Both the position numbers and the translations under genes were made by a program. Below the pieces are notes generated by a model that was not told the DNA's origin, searched no databases, and was given only the letters and a program-made list of their open reading frames with translations. Shown here one piece after another: positions 11,654 to 21,922 of a stretch of 64,000 bases of DNA. How positions within the stretch are numbered: position 1 is the stretch's first letter; each line of letters opens with the position of its first letter. This DNA is from Exophiala sp. HKRS030 (taxonomy: Eukaryota; Ascomycota; Eurotiomycetes; Chaetothyriales; Herpotrichiellaceae), in the NCBI GenBank assembly GCA_023897205.1, contig JAHWDD010000002.1, positions 6,572,001 to 6,636,000 of the forward strand, in the 5' to 3' direction.

Positions 11654-12683
11654 CTACATATTTCGACCGCCAGTAACCTCGATCGTCTGGCCGTTAACAT
11701 AAGAGAACAAAGGGCTGACGATAGCCAAGATGGCAGACGCAGCTTCAGTTGCCGTACCCGGTCGGCCTAGTGGGATATCCTTATATGGGGTTTCAGCACC
11801 ACCTTTACGATCTGCGATCTGTGCACCAGGGATTCCAAGAGCTACTCTCTGACCATCAGGAGTTGTGATGAAAGCACCCGCTTCCTTCGCACGTGTGAGA
11901 CGGGTATCGATATGGCCATAAGCAATTGTGTTGGCACGGACACCAAACTGTATCATGTTAGCAAAGCTGTCCTAAATGGACCTGCATTCGCCGATCTGGC
12001 TCACCTGTGGTCCCCATTCCTTAGCAATAGTCTTCGTCAGACCCAACACGCCAGCCTTGGCCAGACTGTAATTTGCCTGTCCAGCATTTCCATGCGTGCC
12101 GGATGTACTCGAAATGTTGATAATGACACGCTTCTCACCATCCTTGACTCTGAAATAAGGCGCAGCTTGTCTGATCAGTCTGAAGGGTGCAGTGTTGTGC
12201 ACAGCCAGGATGGTATCCCACTGCTTGTCTGTGATCTTGTGGATGACGCCATCCCACGTATAACCCGCATTGTTGACAATAATGTGAATCTTGCCATTTC
12301 CAAATTCGGCTGTTTTTTGCACTAGCACCGGGAAGAAATTGGGGTCGGTTACATCGCCAGCGACAGCGAGTGCTCGGCCTGGAGAGGCATCGTTGATCGA
12401 TTTGGCGACGGCATCGGCTTTGGCGGAATCGACATCGGTCACTACCACTTTGGCGCCTTCATTGGCGAATAGTCGGGCGGCTTCGGCGCCAATGCCTTGA
12501 CCGGAACCGGTGATCTAGGGAGTGGAATCGTCAGTCAGTGATCCCTGCTGCTCAACTATGTCTCTCCAAGTAAAACTCGTAGAAGGGCCGGGAAGTAACG
12601 TAACATACGATGGCAACTTGACCCGCAAGGAGACCTTGAGGATAGTTGAGGTGCGACAGGACTTGTTGAGCTCTTTGCGCCAT
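11654..12683 (-). CDS. short-chain dehydrogenase/reductase, 3-oxoacyl-ACP reductase-like
   Basis: Classical SDR, NAD(P)H-dependent, most like FabG-type beta-ketoacyl reductases; the physiological substrate is unknown. Exons are 12683-12609, 12514-12005 and 11947-11654, giving 292 residues. Intron 12515-12608 (GTATGT donor, CCCTAG acceptor) falls just before the nucleotide-binding loop TGSGQGIG. Intron 11948-12004 (GTGAGC donor, CAG acceptor) lies between AKEWGPQ and FGVRANT. Other family features are NNAG, the catalytic Ser in NISSTSG, the YSLAK Tyr/Lys pair and the C-terminal VTGGRNM. The first ATG (MAQRAQQVL) is required because exon 1 supplies the first beta strand, ending QVAI. The frame is intact. 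It is divergent from the gene at 13967. Confidence 0.93.
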
Positions 12684-13966
12684 GTTGTGAGGGCTTCGGG
12701 CTTGGGGACGTCGAATGGAAGAAAGAAGAGAGTCACTGAGGTCTTCAAGAGTGCTTTAGTAGATGAGGATGGAGACTACGAATTCATTCAAGGGAAAAGT
12801 CGGCGAAGACGCAATCGAAAGATCATCTTCGACATTTCGCAGCCGACGGGTTTTGGTTGACTGAGGGCAGTTCTGGGGTAAAAGCCCCCTTCTGCCGAGG
12901 CATCTCAGCCTTGTCATCGGATTCTCGGCAAGAGGTCGTCAAATCAACCCCAACGAGGCTGCATCTCCTCATTTTTCTCATCTCAGAATCTCCTTAAGAG
13001 TCCTGACTCTGCCACACCCTTTCTCTCTCATCAAAACTACGTGTGTGTTATATATAATGAGAATTATTTTTAGCATTCGATCTAATGAGTGCAGTCTCCC
13101 AAATTCCGTGCAGCGTCAGCCATTGTTTCAAAGGCAGCTCAGATGTCTAGGATTCATTTGAAACACGAGGCCACACTTTCACTTATCTGGAGGTTGTTGG
13201 CGCCAAGCACCATTGTACCCTCTGTGTCCGGCGTGAGTGAATAGCTCTAGATGTATGAAACGAGAGGAGAAGAGACGCCTCGTATGGTGCGCATGAGGTC
13301 CATGTCTCAGATACACATCCAAAACTACTTTTCTTCATCTTCGAACAATTCCAAGCTGCCCTAAGCTTAAGGGATTGATGTTGGCATCAAAGACTTGTTC
13401 AATTCTTCTCTCATTTCTGATATCTATTATAGACTAATCACAGGCATGGAAGGTTGCCTCATTTTGACACGCCAGCAGCTAATAGCTTCGATATTGAACT
13501 GTTCACGATGCTCCTTGCACAAATGTTGAAGAATACCCTCTAGCTGGCCAGTCCTCAGCCGCTGTACATGCAAAACAGTCTCACGCGGGTGTGACAATAC
13601 ATTGAGGCGACTTAAGGTTGAACAAAGCTGCGCCCAAATACCGACAAGGCGGTATCATAAGAGCAACAAAGCAAGTCTCTGAACATTCTCCAAGTCTGAG
13701 CAGTCTTTATGTCTCAAATAAAGGCACTTTTGTGATAAGCTTGAACAACGGTCTTGGTTCTTACCAATCCAAATAATGGGCTTTGTACACAAGAAGCAGA
13801 TTAATAATTCAAAGTTGCGTTCTCAGACCTTTCTCGACCTCTTGATACAACTCTTACACCAAGCACGCTCGGCCGATTCTGTGGAAAAGTCCATCTTGCA
13901 AGAGCCTCAAAGCGCTTTCATAATCTTCGCCGCGAGTGCTTTCCACGAAGAAGTTCTCCTCTTCCA
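12684..13966. other. divergent intergenic region
   Basis: About 1.28 kb between the SDR gene (-) and the disordered-protein gene (+). A TATATATAAT-like AT tract occurs near 13050. I see no gene, RNA or repeat I can support. Confidence 0.5.
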
Positions 13967-15562
13967 ATGGACAATTATTACTCCAGCTCAGGCAGAACCT
14001 CAGTGACAGCAGTCGCACAACCACCTAGCCACATCGTTGAATTGGCCATTCGACCATTCACCCCTTTCAACTTCTGGGACGGTCCGCGAGAAGCGAAGAC
14101 TGAGCAATCAGGGCTTGAGCCGCTTTCTCACGATGATATACAGGCTCGGAAACTCTTAGACCTCATCGTGACCGAGGTCGAGATGCCTAATGACCTTAAT
14201 AGTACTTCCACCATGCCTTCACAACCTGCGAACAGAATTCGAGGTGCAGACGCCGCTCGCCCTCAAAGCACGTGCATCGCCACTGGCAGAAGCTCAGTGG
14301 CATCAAAAATCTCTCCACCTTCTTCAGAGTCGAATCGGCATAGCTGGCAAGGAAGCGACTATCGATCAACGGTATCGTCGCTATCTACAGGCAGCACATT
14401 GGAGAATTCAAAGCGCTCTTCGACCTCGGAGACATTGAATTCATCACTACATGATTCGGTAAAGGCGGATACGACGCTGAGGATTCCCGAAGACGGTAGC
14501 AGCAAGCGGAATAGTGTGGTCATGCGATCAGATGTAAGACTTGATCACTGGCTCCACAATACACCGCATTCGAGCTGCGTGGACTGTCATGTCGAGTCAT
14601 TGCTCGACAAAGTTGAACGATCCTTCGATATCGACTGGGATTTGGAAGACGGTAACGCATCATCGAGTGGCAACTCTCCTGGAACGACTCGAGATAGTCA
14701 AGAATCAGGGCCGAGCAGCCAGAAGGCTCAGGACCTGAGCAAGAGCTACTATGAGACGTATCAGCTACCGAGCATTCCGGAGCTGGAAAACACCGAGGTG
14801 AGTGCAGAGGAGAAAAAGGTGCGGAAACTTGCCCTTCGCCAGACTCTTCGTATTGACACTTCTGTAGGACCACGATACATGCACGGCTGCTTCCAACCAA
14901 AGCCGTCATCGCAGCAACCACCTTACAAGGAGTATACGCTCTACAATGCACAGAATCAAGCTCCCACGCCCCCTGTGTATCGAGCTTACCACCCGTCCTT
15001 GGATACCAAGACAGCCGCCAATGTCGACTTGAACTCCAATCGTCCAACTTCGAATATTACCTCGGAGTTGATGATTGGACCAGGTAATCCTCGGCCGCAC
15101 CGTGGCAGTGAGGAACACTCCAGGTTTGCCTCTAAGCTCACACGATGGCAACACGGTCCGGCGACAAACAAGGCCAGAGGCTCGCGGTTTCGTCAAGACG
15201 CCGATCATAATGAAACTTCTGCGCCATATGTGCCCCTTGCCAGCACCTTCCAACCTGTTGCAAACATTGAAAAACCTCTGCCTCAAGATGTCTCAAGCAA
15301 TAGCTTCTTCGACGGCATTCTCCAGTCAATTGCATCGGAGAAATCGACTAACGGCCCTCATCCCGGTGCTGACATCGGCGGCGAGTCCCGATGCATCGAC
15401 ACGGCCAGGAAACTGGACCAGACGAGCACTTACGCTGCTTACGAGTCAACTCATGCTGAGGAAATGTCCTACCGGAGTAACGGCATTCCTTTGCCCGCAA
15501 CTGGGGGACCTCTTTCTTCCCGTTCTCAAAGAAGAAATGATCGAGTGCATGCTCGGAGATAG
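13967..15562 (+). CDS. hypothetical disordered Ser-rich protein
   Basis: A single-exon frame of 531 residues from ATG 13967. It is rich in Ser, Thr, Pro and Gln, with no membrane segment and no domain I recognise. Two tracts look more ordered: DHWLHNTPHSSCVDCHVESLLDKVE (paired Cys in SSCVDCH) and EKKVRKLALRQTLRI, with GPRYMHGCF following. Long Ser-rich stretches suggest many phosphorylation sites. The C-terminus is uncertain: a missing base in the GGGGG run at 15503-15507 would make the protein end SFFPFSKKK at 15540 instead of at 15562. That option is only suggestive. Codon use and frame length support a real gene; the function is unknown. Confidence 0.7.
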   Translation: MDNYYSSSGRTSVTAVAQPPSHIVELAIRPFTPFNFWDGPREAKTEQSGLEPLSHDDIQARKLLDLIVTEVEMPNDLNSTSTMPSQPANRIRGADAARPQSTCIATGRSSVASKISPPSSESNRHSWQGSDYRSTVSSLSTGSTLENSKRSSTSETLNSSLHDSVKADTTLRIPEDGSSKRNSVVMRSDVRLDHWLHNTPHSSCVDCHVESLLDKVERSFDIDWDLEDGNASSSGNSPGTTRDSQESGPSSQKAQDLSKSYYETYQLPSIPELENTEVSAEEKKVRKLALRQTLRIDTSVGPRYMHGCFQPKPSSQQPPYKEYTLYNAQNQAPTPPVYRAYHPSLDTKTAANVDLNSNRPTSNITSELMIGPGNPRPHRGSEEHSRFASKLTRWQHGPATNKARGSRFRQDADHNETSAPYVPLASTFQPVANIEKPLPQDVSSNSFFDGILQSIASEKSTNGPHPGADIGGESRCIDTARKLDQTSTYAAYESTHAEEMSYRSNGIPLPATGGPLSSRSQRRNDRVHARR

Positions 15563-16966
15563 TGGTATTGTACTTGTTTGCTGGATTAGTACCGACTGGA
15601 CCAGAAGGAGTGCTGCCAAGGGAATGGAAGAGCTGGGGGATGAATGACCGAGACGTAGTATGAGGCGGTAGTCTGAAGAACGAAAAGAATCGATTATTCA
15701 GAAGGAGCAATGTTTGCCGAGGATGATAGTTGCCTAACAGTCACTTGTAGATTCAATCATATTTGATACTGAACATGTTCATAACTAGTCAACCAAGCAT
15801 AAGTAACTTGCTGCATAACCAGGGTTAGAGAAGGCAGAAAAGGTCGTCTCAACTGATCGTCGATCGCGATCTGCATGAAGCCTGCTGACAAGACGAATAG
15901 AAGCCATTACGATGCCTGCAAACGCAATCGATAACATCTGTAACCTACTTAGGTAGCTCCCAGACAGATCCTACAAAGCCTTAACCGAGACGTCTACCTC
16001 AATAGGGTAGAAGCCAAAGAGCTGGACGTGGCAGTTCGTTCCGGAGAGCCAACCAAAGCAAAGCAGGAGTCGATCCTCCACATTTGATTGATTCCCTTCT
16101 CGTACAACAGATCCCTCGTCTGCAGTGTGCAGATGCTTATCCACTCGCTGAAAGGAGCTGAACTTCGAGCCAACGAAGAAAGAGGCTTCAGGCAGCAGTA
16201 CTGTGAGATTCGCCCTTTGATCGACGCGTTGCTTGGTAAAAGCGTGACATGCCAACATGCTCCTAGTTCCGCCTTGCTTACCTGATGAGCGGAACGTGAG
16301 CCGATGTGGGAGACCCACGGGAACTTGTGGGAGTGTCCTCAGTCAACTTTATCAGCTAGGCGTCGGCCCCGCCAGATTGTCGACCACTTCCCGGTACGAA
16401 GCTACTTGCTAGGGTTTTGTATTAGTTAAGCGAGATTTTTTTCGATGTCGTACCCTGTGGCGTGAGTGGGTGTCTACTGTACGTGCGCGTGCGTGTCTGC
16501 AGGCGTGCGCTCGCTTGCTCGCCCTGCGAATCCTGCACGGCATTTGGAATTTGCCCACAGCTGCTTGATGGCGTAACCGATTTTCACCACTACGGCGGGG
16601 ACGGGACAGGTTCGGGGTCACTTTTCTTCAACGATGGGTCATGGCAAGGAGCTTCTTCCCTTTTTTGGCTCGAGGTCGGACTTTGTTCACTTCTATTGTA
16701 AGTGTTTTTCTGCCTCACCGAGTGAGTAAGTCAGTTGTTACTTGCATTTTTGCGACTTCTGTGAATACATCTCGGATTGTGTTTGCTTGTCCCAAGCATT
16801 CTTTCTGTACGCATCTGAACCGTGCTGCTGTGCACACATGCGATAATCTATCGATAGCAGGGCGGTGGCCTGACGGAGACAAACACATCCACGTTAGGGA
16901 AGTTCTATAGCCTGTCTGGGCTTCCTTGGGAGCAGGGAAACCTTTCCCCACTACCATTCAACAACC
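15563..16966. other. intergenic / long upstream region of the MFS exporter
   Basis: About 1.4 kb with only short frames. It contains a 19-nt alternating purine-pyrimidine tract at 16478-16496 and a G-rich stretch near 16590-16620. The MFS start has context ACAACCATGG. Probably the promoter and leader of the exporter gene. Confidence 0.5.
16478..16496. repeat. 19-nt alternating purine-pyrimidine (GT/GC-rich) tract
   Basis: Every base from 16478 to 16496 alternates pyrimidine and purine, mostly as TG, CG and GC steps. Such tracts are the classical Z-DNA-prone type. It lies about 470 bp upstream of the MFS exporter start. A regulatory role is inference only. Confidence 0.6.
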
Positions 16967-18589
16967 ATGGAACCATCAAGTGAAAAGGACATCGTCCTGG
17001 AGCAAGGATCGCATGATGTTGAAAAGGGCAGTGCACAGTCCGACTATGACGCTCAACGGCACCAGTCCGAAGCCGGCTTTCAGGTTATCCAACCAACCAC
17101 TTCTCTTGGGTCATCATTGGTGCCAGTCGAAACAGATGTCTATGGTAGTCGGCCGGCGTGCTTCAACAGTCTTGCTCAAGAATGTCTATTTGTGCTCACG
17201 ACGACGGTCGCGGTTGGGCAGAGCTCTATCTTTTCAGGTGCGATCCTCTGCATGACGAGTTTCATTGGCGACGACCTTAATATGACGGCTGCTGAGGTCA
17301 CTTGGATCAGTGCGGCACAGACACTCGCCGCTGGCACATTCTTGCTGTTCTTCGGTCGTGTGGCTGATCTTTTCGGGCGGCGACTTTTGTTCTTGACGAG
17401 CATTGGCTTTTTCAGCGTTTGTCTACTGATTGGCGGATTCGCCACGAATGCTATTTATATGGATGTGTTCTGCGGCTTGTTGGGTCTCAGTTCGGCAGCG
17501 TCGGTGCCTCCTGCGATCGGGAAGCTAGGTGCCGTCTACGACAAACCTTCGCGCAGGAAGAATCGTGCTTTTGCTTGTTTCAGTGCTGGCAACCCTGTCG
17601 GGTTTGTGCTGGGTGCGTTTATTGCTGGTGTCACGATGCAGGTGTCGACGTGGCGAGCCGCGTTCTGGGTCATGTCAGTCATCTATGCGTTTTTCTTCCT
17701 TGCCGCTTGGTGGACAACGCCATTGGACGTCGAGCAGAGTCTAGGAGGATTGAACATGGAGACGTTTGTCAAATTCGATCTCCTTGGAGCTTTTCTTGCC
17801 GTCATTGGCGTGGCCATGTTCACGGCGGCATTGACCTTGGGAGGGGACAGTGGCTGGGGCACATCGTATGTGATTGCTCTGTTGGTGGTTGGTGTTGTTT
17901 TGACCACTGGGTTCGTCTATTGGCAGAGTGTGTTTCGATATCCCTTGATGCCTCTAGGTGTCTGGAAAGATCGCAATTTCAGCTTGGTGGTGATTGTGCT
18001 CTGTTTGGGATTCTACGGCTTCTCGGGAAACATGTTCTGGTTGACATTGTCATGGCAGAGAATAGACAATCTGTCGCCGTTGATGAACGCTGTCAGGTTG
18101 CTCCCAGCGGCCATCGGGGGCATCATCGTCAACGTGCTCGCCGCCGTCATCATGCACCGAGTGAGCAACAAGTCGATCATGATTGTCGGTTCGGTGTCGG
18201 CAGTGATCTCTTGTGCCCTGTTCTCAGCGACTTCGACCGACATCAGTTATTGGGCATTGACGTTTCCAGCACTACTGTTTGCTGTTCTGTCACAAGACCT
18301 CGAGTTCACAGTGACCAACATGTATGTCATGTCATCTCTCCCGAGCGAACAGCAATCAGTAGCGGGAGGCCTTTTCAATACGGTGACCCGGTTGGCGGCC
18401 ACAATCGGGATCGGCATTCAGACAAGCATCTACAACAGCGCAGGAGGATCATCGCATGGAGAAGGAGCTTTGAAGTATCGAGCTTACCAGGCAACATTCT
18501 GGGTCAGTCTGGTTGGCGCGGTGTTGGCTATGGGATTTGTACCCTTTATCACCATTGGCCGACAGGGAAGTCGACAACATAAAGATTAG
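16967..18589 (+). CDS. MFS drug:H+ antiporter, DHA2-like
   Basis: Single exon, 540 residues, complete. A hydrophilic N-terminus of about 70 residues is followed by about 14 hydrophobic segments, the number expected for the DHA2 group. MFS motif A is visible after the second segment as GRVADLFGRR. The GNPVGFVLGAF stretch matches the motif C region of antiporters. The loop after TM6 (WWTTPLDVEQSLGG) and the aromatic FWLTLSWQRI are typical of fungal aminotriazole/multidrug-type exporters. It probably sits in the plasma membrane and exports small molecules by proton antiport. No biosynthetic genes adjoin it, so no particular metabolite can be named. ATG 16967 has a good context and precedes the acidic leader directly. 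Confidence 0.92.
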   Translation: MEPSSEKDIVLEQGSHDVEKGSAQSDYDAQRHQSEAGFQVIQPTTSLGSSLVPVETDVYGSRPACFNSLAQECLFVLTTTVAVGQSSIFSGAILCMTSFIGDDLNMTAAEVTWISAAQTLAAGTFLLFFGRVADLFGRRLLFLTSIGFFSVCLLIGGFATNAIYMDVFCGLLGLSSAASVPPAIGKLGAVYDKPSRRKNRAFACFSAGNPVGFVLGAFIAGVTMQVSTWRAAFWVMSVIYAFFFLAAWWTTPLDVEQSLGGLNMETFVKFDLLGAFLAVIGVAMFTAALTLGGDSGWGTSYVIALLVVGVVLTTGFVYWQSVFRYPLMPLGVWKDRNFSLVVIVLCLGFYGFSGNMFWLTLSWQRIDNLSPLMNAVRLLPAAIGGIIVNVLAAVIMHRVSNKSIMIVGSVSAVISCALFSATSTDISYWALTFPALLFAVLSQDLEFTVTNMYVMSSLPSEQQSVAGGLFNTVTRLAATIGIGIQTSIYNSAGGSSHGEGALKYRAYQATFWVSLVGAVLAMGFVPFITIGRQGSRQHKD

Positions 18590-19976
18590 AGATTTGTGAA
18601 GAGCAATCAGTATATACGAAGCAGTCACATGCCAGAGATGAGTTCTATGAGAGTGATAACATTATAATCTAAGATTTCTGCACACTTTGGTCTCGTCTGA
18701 ACGGAGGCTTGTTGTTTTGGTGGCGTTGACTTGTCTCTGGGAAGACCTTGAATGAAGGAGGCTCCTAAACTCCGAGGCCCCGAGAGTGGTCCCTAAGCTT
18801 TGACTAAAGCACCAATCTGATAAGCTCGCGAATCGGTCGGGTGATGCCCGCAGGGCTGGAGAGTTAGGGCCGATAGGGACCCGAGTAGGGGGCAACTTAG
18901 GCCTGAAGGCCCGAGGGAGTCGTTCTTTTAGGCATGGGTGAGGGGTCAACATGAAGGCATCAATCAGTGCGGGCCGAGGGCGGCGCCTTGAGGCTGTCTG
19001 GGAAGTCGGTCACTGGAAACTTTACGGGTCGGTGATGCCCATGCCCCGCGTCCACATAACGGAATAAGGTAGGCTAAAGGTTCCTTAAGCACCTAGTAGG
19101 CATTATCTTAGGTATTAGGTACTTAGTAGTCCCCCTAATTAGTTAGTAAGTGGTTAACTAGTTAGTTGACGGCACGCCCACGTCCACGACCACGCCCACT
19201 CTCACGTGTTTGTGATGTACGCGCCAAAAAAGGCAATCCATACATGGAAGGAACCCAAGTGACAAACAGTGGCAGTCGCAACCAACAATCATCAAATTCA
19301 TCTTCGTCGGCCTCGTGACTGCGACTCTGCGACTCTGCAACTCTGCAACTCTGCAACCGACCAGGCCTCACCAGCGTCTACATCTACCGAGTGTCTTGTT
19401 TCACTTCTAATCAGGACGTCTTCGAGGCTGTGCTGCCACCATCTCGTCTGAACTCATTTGCAAATCAAGCCTCACCCTGAAATGAAAGAGCCCTTGTTTC
19501 ACCTTTTCTGCCACCTTCTGTCCGCCAATCATCATCTCCACCACCTGACTTTCTGACTCCAGCAAACATCCCAACACCCCTAGGTCCTGGCACTCTTGGA
19601 GCCCCTCAAGCCTTGGTGACCCCGTCCTTGTCCTGGTCTTTACTCACTGTCCAACTCCGTACTCCGTTCTGTTGACATCGATCCAGTGTCACGAGAGTCA
19701 ACCGTGAGGTTCAAATTTGATCCGGGTCCGGTCCTTACCCTGACTGACCAGCTTACCTTCGAAACCACCTTCTTTGACCAGCGCACACTCGCACACTCGC
19801 ATACCCTTTGACCGCCATTGTCCACGGGCTCCTTTGATGTGATCTTGCAAAACCAAAGGAAACTTTTACTCGGCATGCCACACTGTCGTCCCCTCAGGCG
19901 GACATTCACTGCAATCCCGACCCAGCACCTTAGTTTCCAACAACATGTGGCGGAGGAACACAACCCCGAACCTCAG
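18590..19976. other. intergenic region with short repeats
   Basis: About 1.4 kb without a supported gene. It includes an octamer tandem repeat at 19323-19354, a CACGCCCAC-rich patch around 19172-19205 and a TTAGTTAG-type patch around 19135-19165. C/T-rich sequence upstream of 19977 is typical of fungal leaders. Confidence 0.5.
19323..19354 (+). repeat. octamer tandem repeat, 4 copies of RACTCTGC
   Basis: Two GACTCTGC units are followed by two AACTCTGC units, with partial units on both sides. All second-half copies carry the same G-to-A change, so the array probably grew by duplication after the change. It lies about 620 bp upstream of the gene at 19977. Confidence 0.85.
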
Positions 19977-21922
19977 ATGAGCTATCATGCTTATCCCGAA
20001 CCAGCAATGGATGAACGTTATCTCGAGACTATTCACGAGGTGGAATCTCTATACAGCCGGACCAGTCGACGGAGTAGTGTTCACAAAACCCTTCCCGAAT
20101 TGCCTTTGTGCGTTGATCAGGTTCATGTGCCAGAACACCACTAACACTCATCTTCGCAGCCGGGCCGTCCCTCCAATGTACGAACGGGATTCCGTCTATT
20201 CCAATGACCCTGTCTCTCCTATTGCCGAGAACTTCTATCAAACATCTGCAGCCCATCAGCGAGACCAAGCAAAGCCCTCGCGGCCGCACCCGAACCTGTC
20301 TCTCCCGTAAGTAGCAAGAGTACAATCGCTGCTCCGAACAACAACTCCAGCGGATCCCTGGTGTCTCCCGTCGAACCCCGTTTCCCTCCAAGCAATCAAG
20401 CTCAACAAGCCGAGATCGCCCAGCGGAGTCAGATCCCAAAACGACTGCCCCTGCCAATTGCGACAAAGGCTCAGGAGGAAAGTACCCGCCTTCAAAAACG
20501 CTGGTCACACAAGGCATCCAAGGACGAGGAGACGAAATGGGACGCATACTCTGGTGAGCCTACCGATGGAGACCGCGGCCAAGCATCGGCTTATCGTGCT
20601 GGTGGTGCGCCCAAGTCGCATCAATATCCCCAACTCAAGGAAAGGACCAAACAAATATTGGCTGGCTTAAAAGATCGAGAAGCCGTCAAGAAGTCGGCCT
20701 GGGGAAAAGAATCGCCGCCGGTTGAGGATCCGATGGACAACCCAGTTCAGCGACCAGCCTGGAAAGGGGCTAGTGGCAGAACGACACTTGTAGAACCAGT
20801 CAAGAATACTCCGGCTGCTCGAACCAAGCCCTCATTCTTCTGCAGCGAAAGAATCCCGACGTTGAGGACAATCACCCAGTGGTCGAGGAGTCTTCGAGCG
20901 CCAGATCTCATGCAGGGATACCTGCTCGTTCTCCGTCTCCCACGGCGTCACCAATCCTGACTGCCAACCCCTCTGAAGAATCCATCAAACCCCTTGCGCC
21001 TTTGAAAGGAAGAAACACCCCTCGCGTCATGTCTCCAACGCAAGCAGAAAATATCAAAAGTCTTGAGAGCCCTTTTCAAAGCCCGGGCTTGTTCCAGCCA
21101 AACCGATATGACGCCATCCCCAGCCCTGCACCAAGCACAGTGCACGACTACGGAGCTGATAGTCCAACTCTGGGATCTGTTCGGTCGTTCAAGGAGCAAG
21201 AACCTCAGTTGACCTCGAGTGACGAACCCCTTGTCACGGGAAAGCCAAAACCTCTGGAGCGTGAACCCGACACTACATCGAGCTGGAACACCTATGCCAC
21301 TAGTACCGTGGATGAAAGCCAGCATGTTCCCTCCAGTCCCATCTCGAGAACACAACTTACCAGCAGTCCCACACCACTGGGAGATTCAGCAAACTATCAA
21401 CCGTCGCCGATTATCTTACGAAAACGCGTGGCGGCAAACAATAGTGGTCGAAGTTATGACAATCATAACATTGTTTCGCCATTTGCGAAGATCAGTGTGC
21501 GAAAATCAAGCTCAAGTATTTTACGCAAGGCCATAGGTAGTGGGGAAAAGCATCGTTCTGTCAGTGCCATGTCGGGGATCTCGGTCTCCAAGTCGCTGCC
21601 GCCAACTCCAGTGGAAGCTGAGGCACCTGATAAAGCATCCTCGCTCGAGGCTAGGCTTGAAGATCTTACTCGAAGGAAGCGGAACAACAACAAGATCATT
21701 CACGAATTGAAGGATTCTCTCAGACGCAATGCAATCATCTATGATACCTACAAACGGAAGGAAGTGGAAAAGATGATCATCAATCTGAACCTTGAATTGC
21801 AAGAAATCACCAACGAAGAACATGAGGTTGGCCTGCGACTCCATAGAGTTCAGAGACGTCGGGATAAAGACGACTTTTACGAAAAGCCAACTGGGTTATG
21901 GATCAAGAGGGTAACAACCTAA
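19977..21922 (+). CDS. hypothetical disordered protein with C-terminal coiled coil
   Basis: My model has exons 19977-20107, 20160-20306, 20351-20789 and 20846-21922, about 597 residues. Intron 20108-20159 is strong (GTGCGT donor, CACTAACAC branch site, CGCAG acceptor). Intron 20307-20350 has a perfect GTAAGT donor but is only 44 nt. The same bases read in the downstream frame (APEPVSPVSSKS) look coding, so a one-base loss between about 20240 and 20300 is an alternative. Intron 20790-20845 has a weak donor and a pyrimidine-rich acceptor. The protein is Pro/Ser-rich. Ordered parts are the region with LKERTKQILAGLKDREAVKK and a Lys/Arg/Glu helix near the C-terminus (LEARLEDLTRRKRNNNKII, EVEKMIINLNLELQEITNEE). 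Fungal databases often label such proteins 'rhoptry protein' on weak grounds; I do not assign a function. Confidence 0.7.

Noticed and set aside
17419..18582. 387-codon alternative frame inside the DHA2 exporter gene
   Set aside because: Cys/Arg/His-rich composition typical of a shifted frame; the overlapping frame has the full MFS topology.
18660..18960. GC-rich stretch with small palindromes (GGCCTGAAGGCC) as a possible structured RNA or tRNA
   Set aside because: No cloverleaf arms or conserved T-loop sequence could be assembled, so no RNA gene is called.
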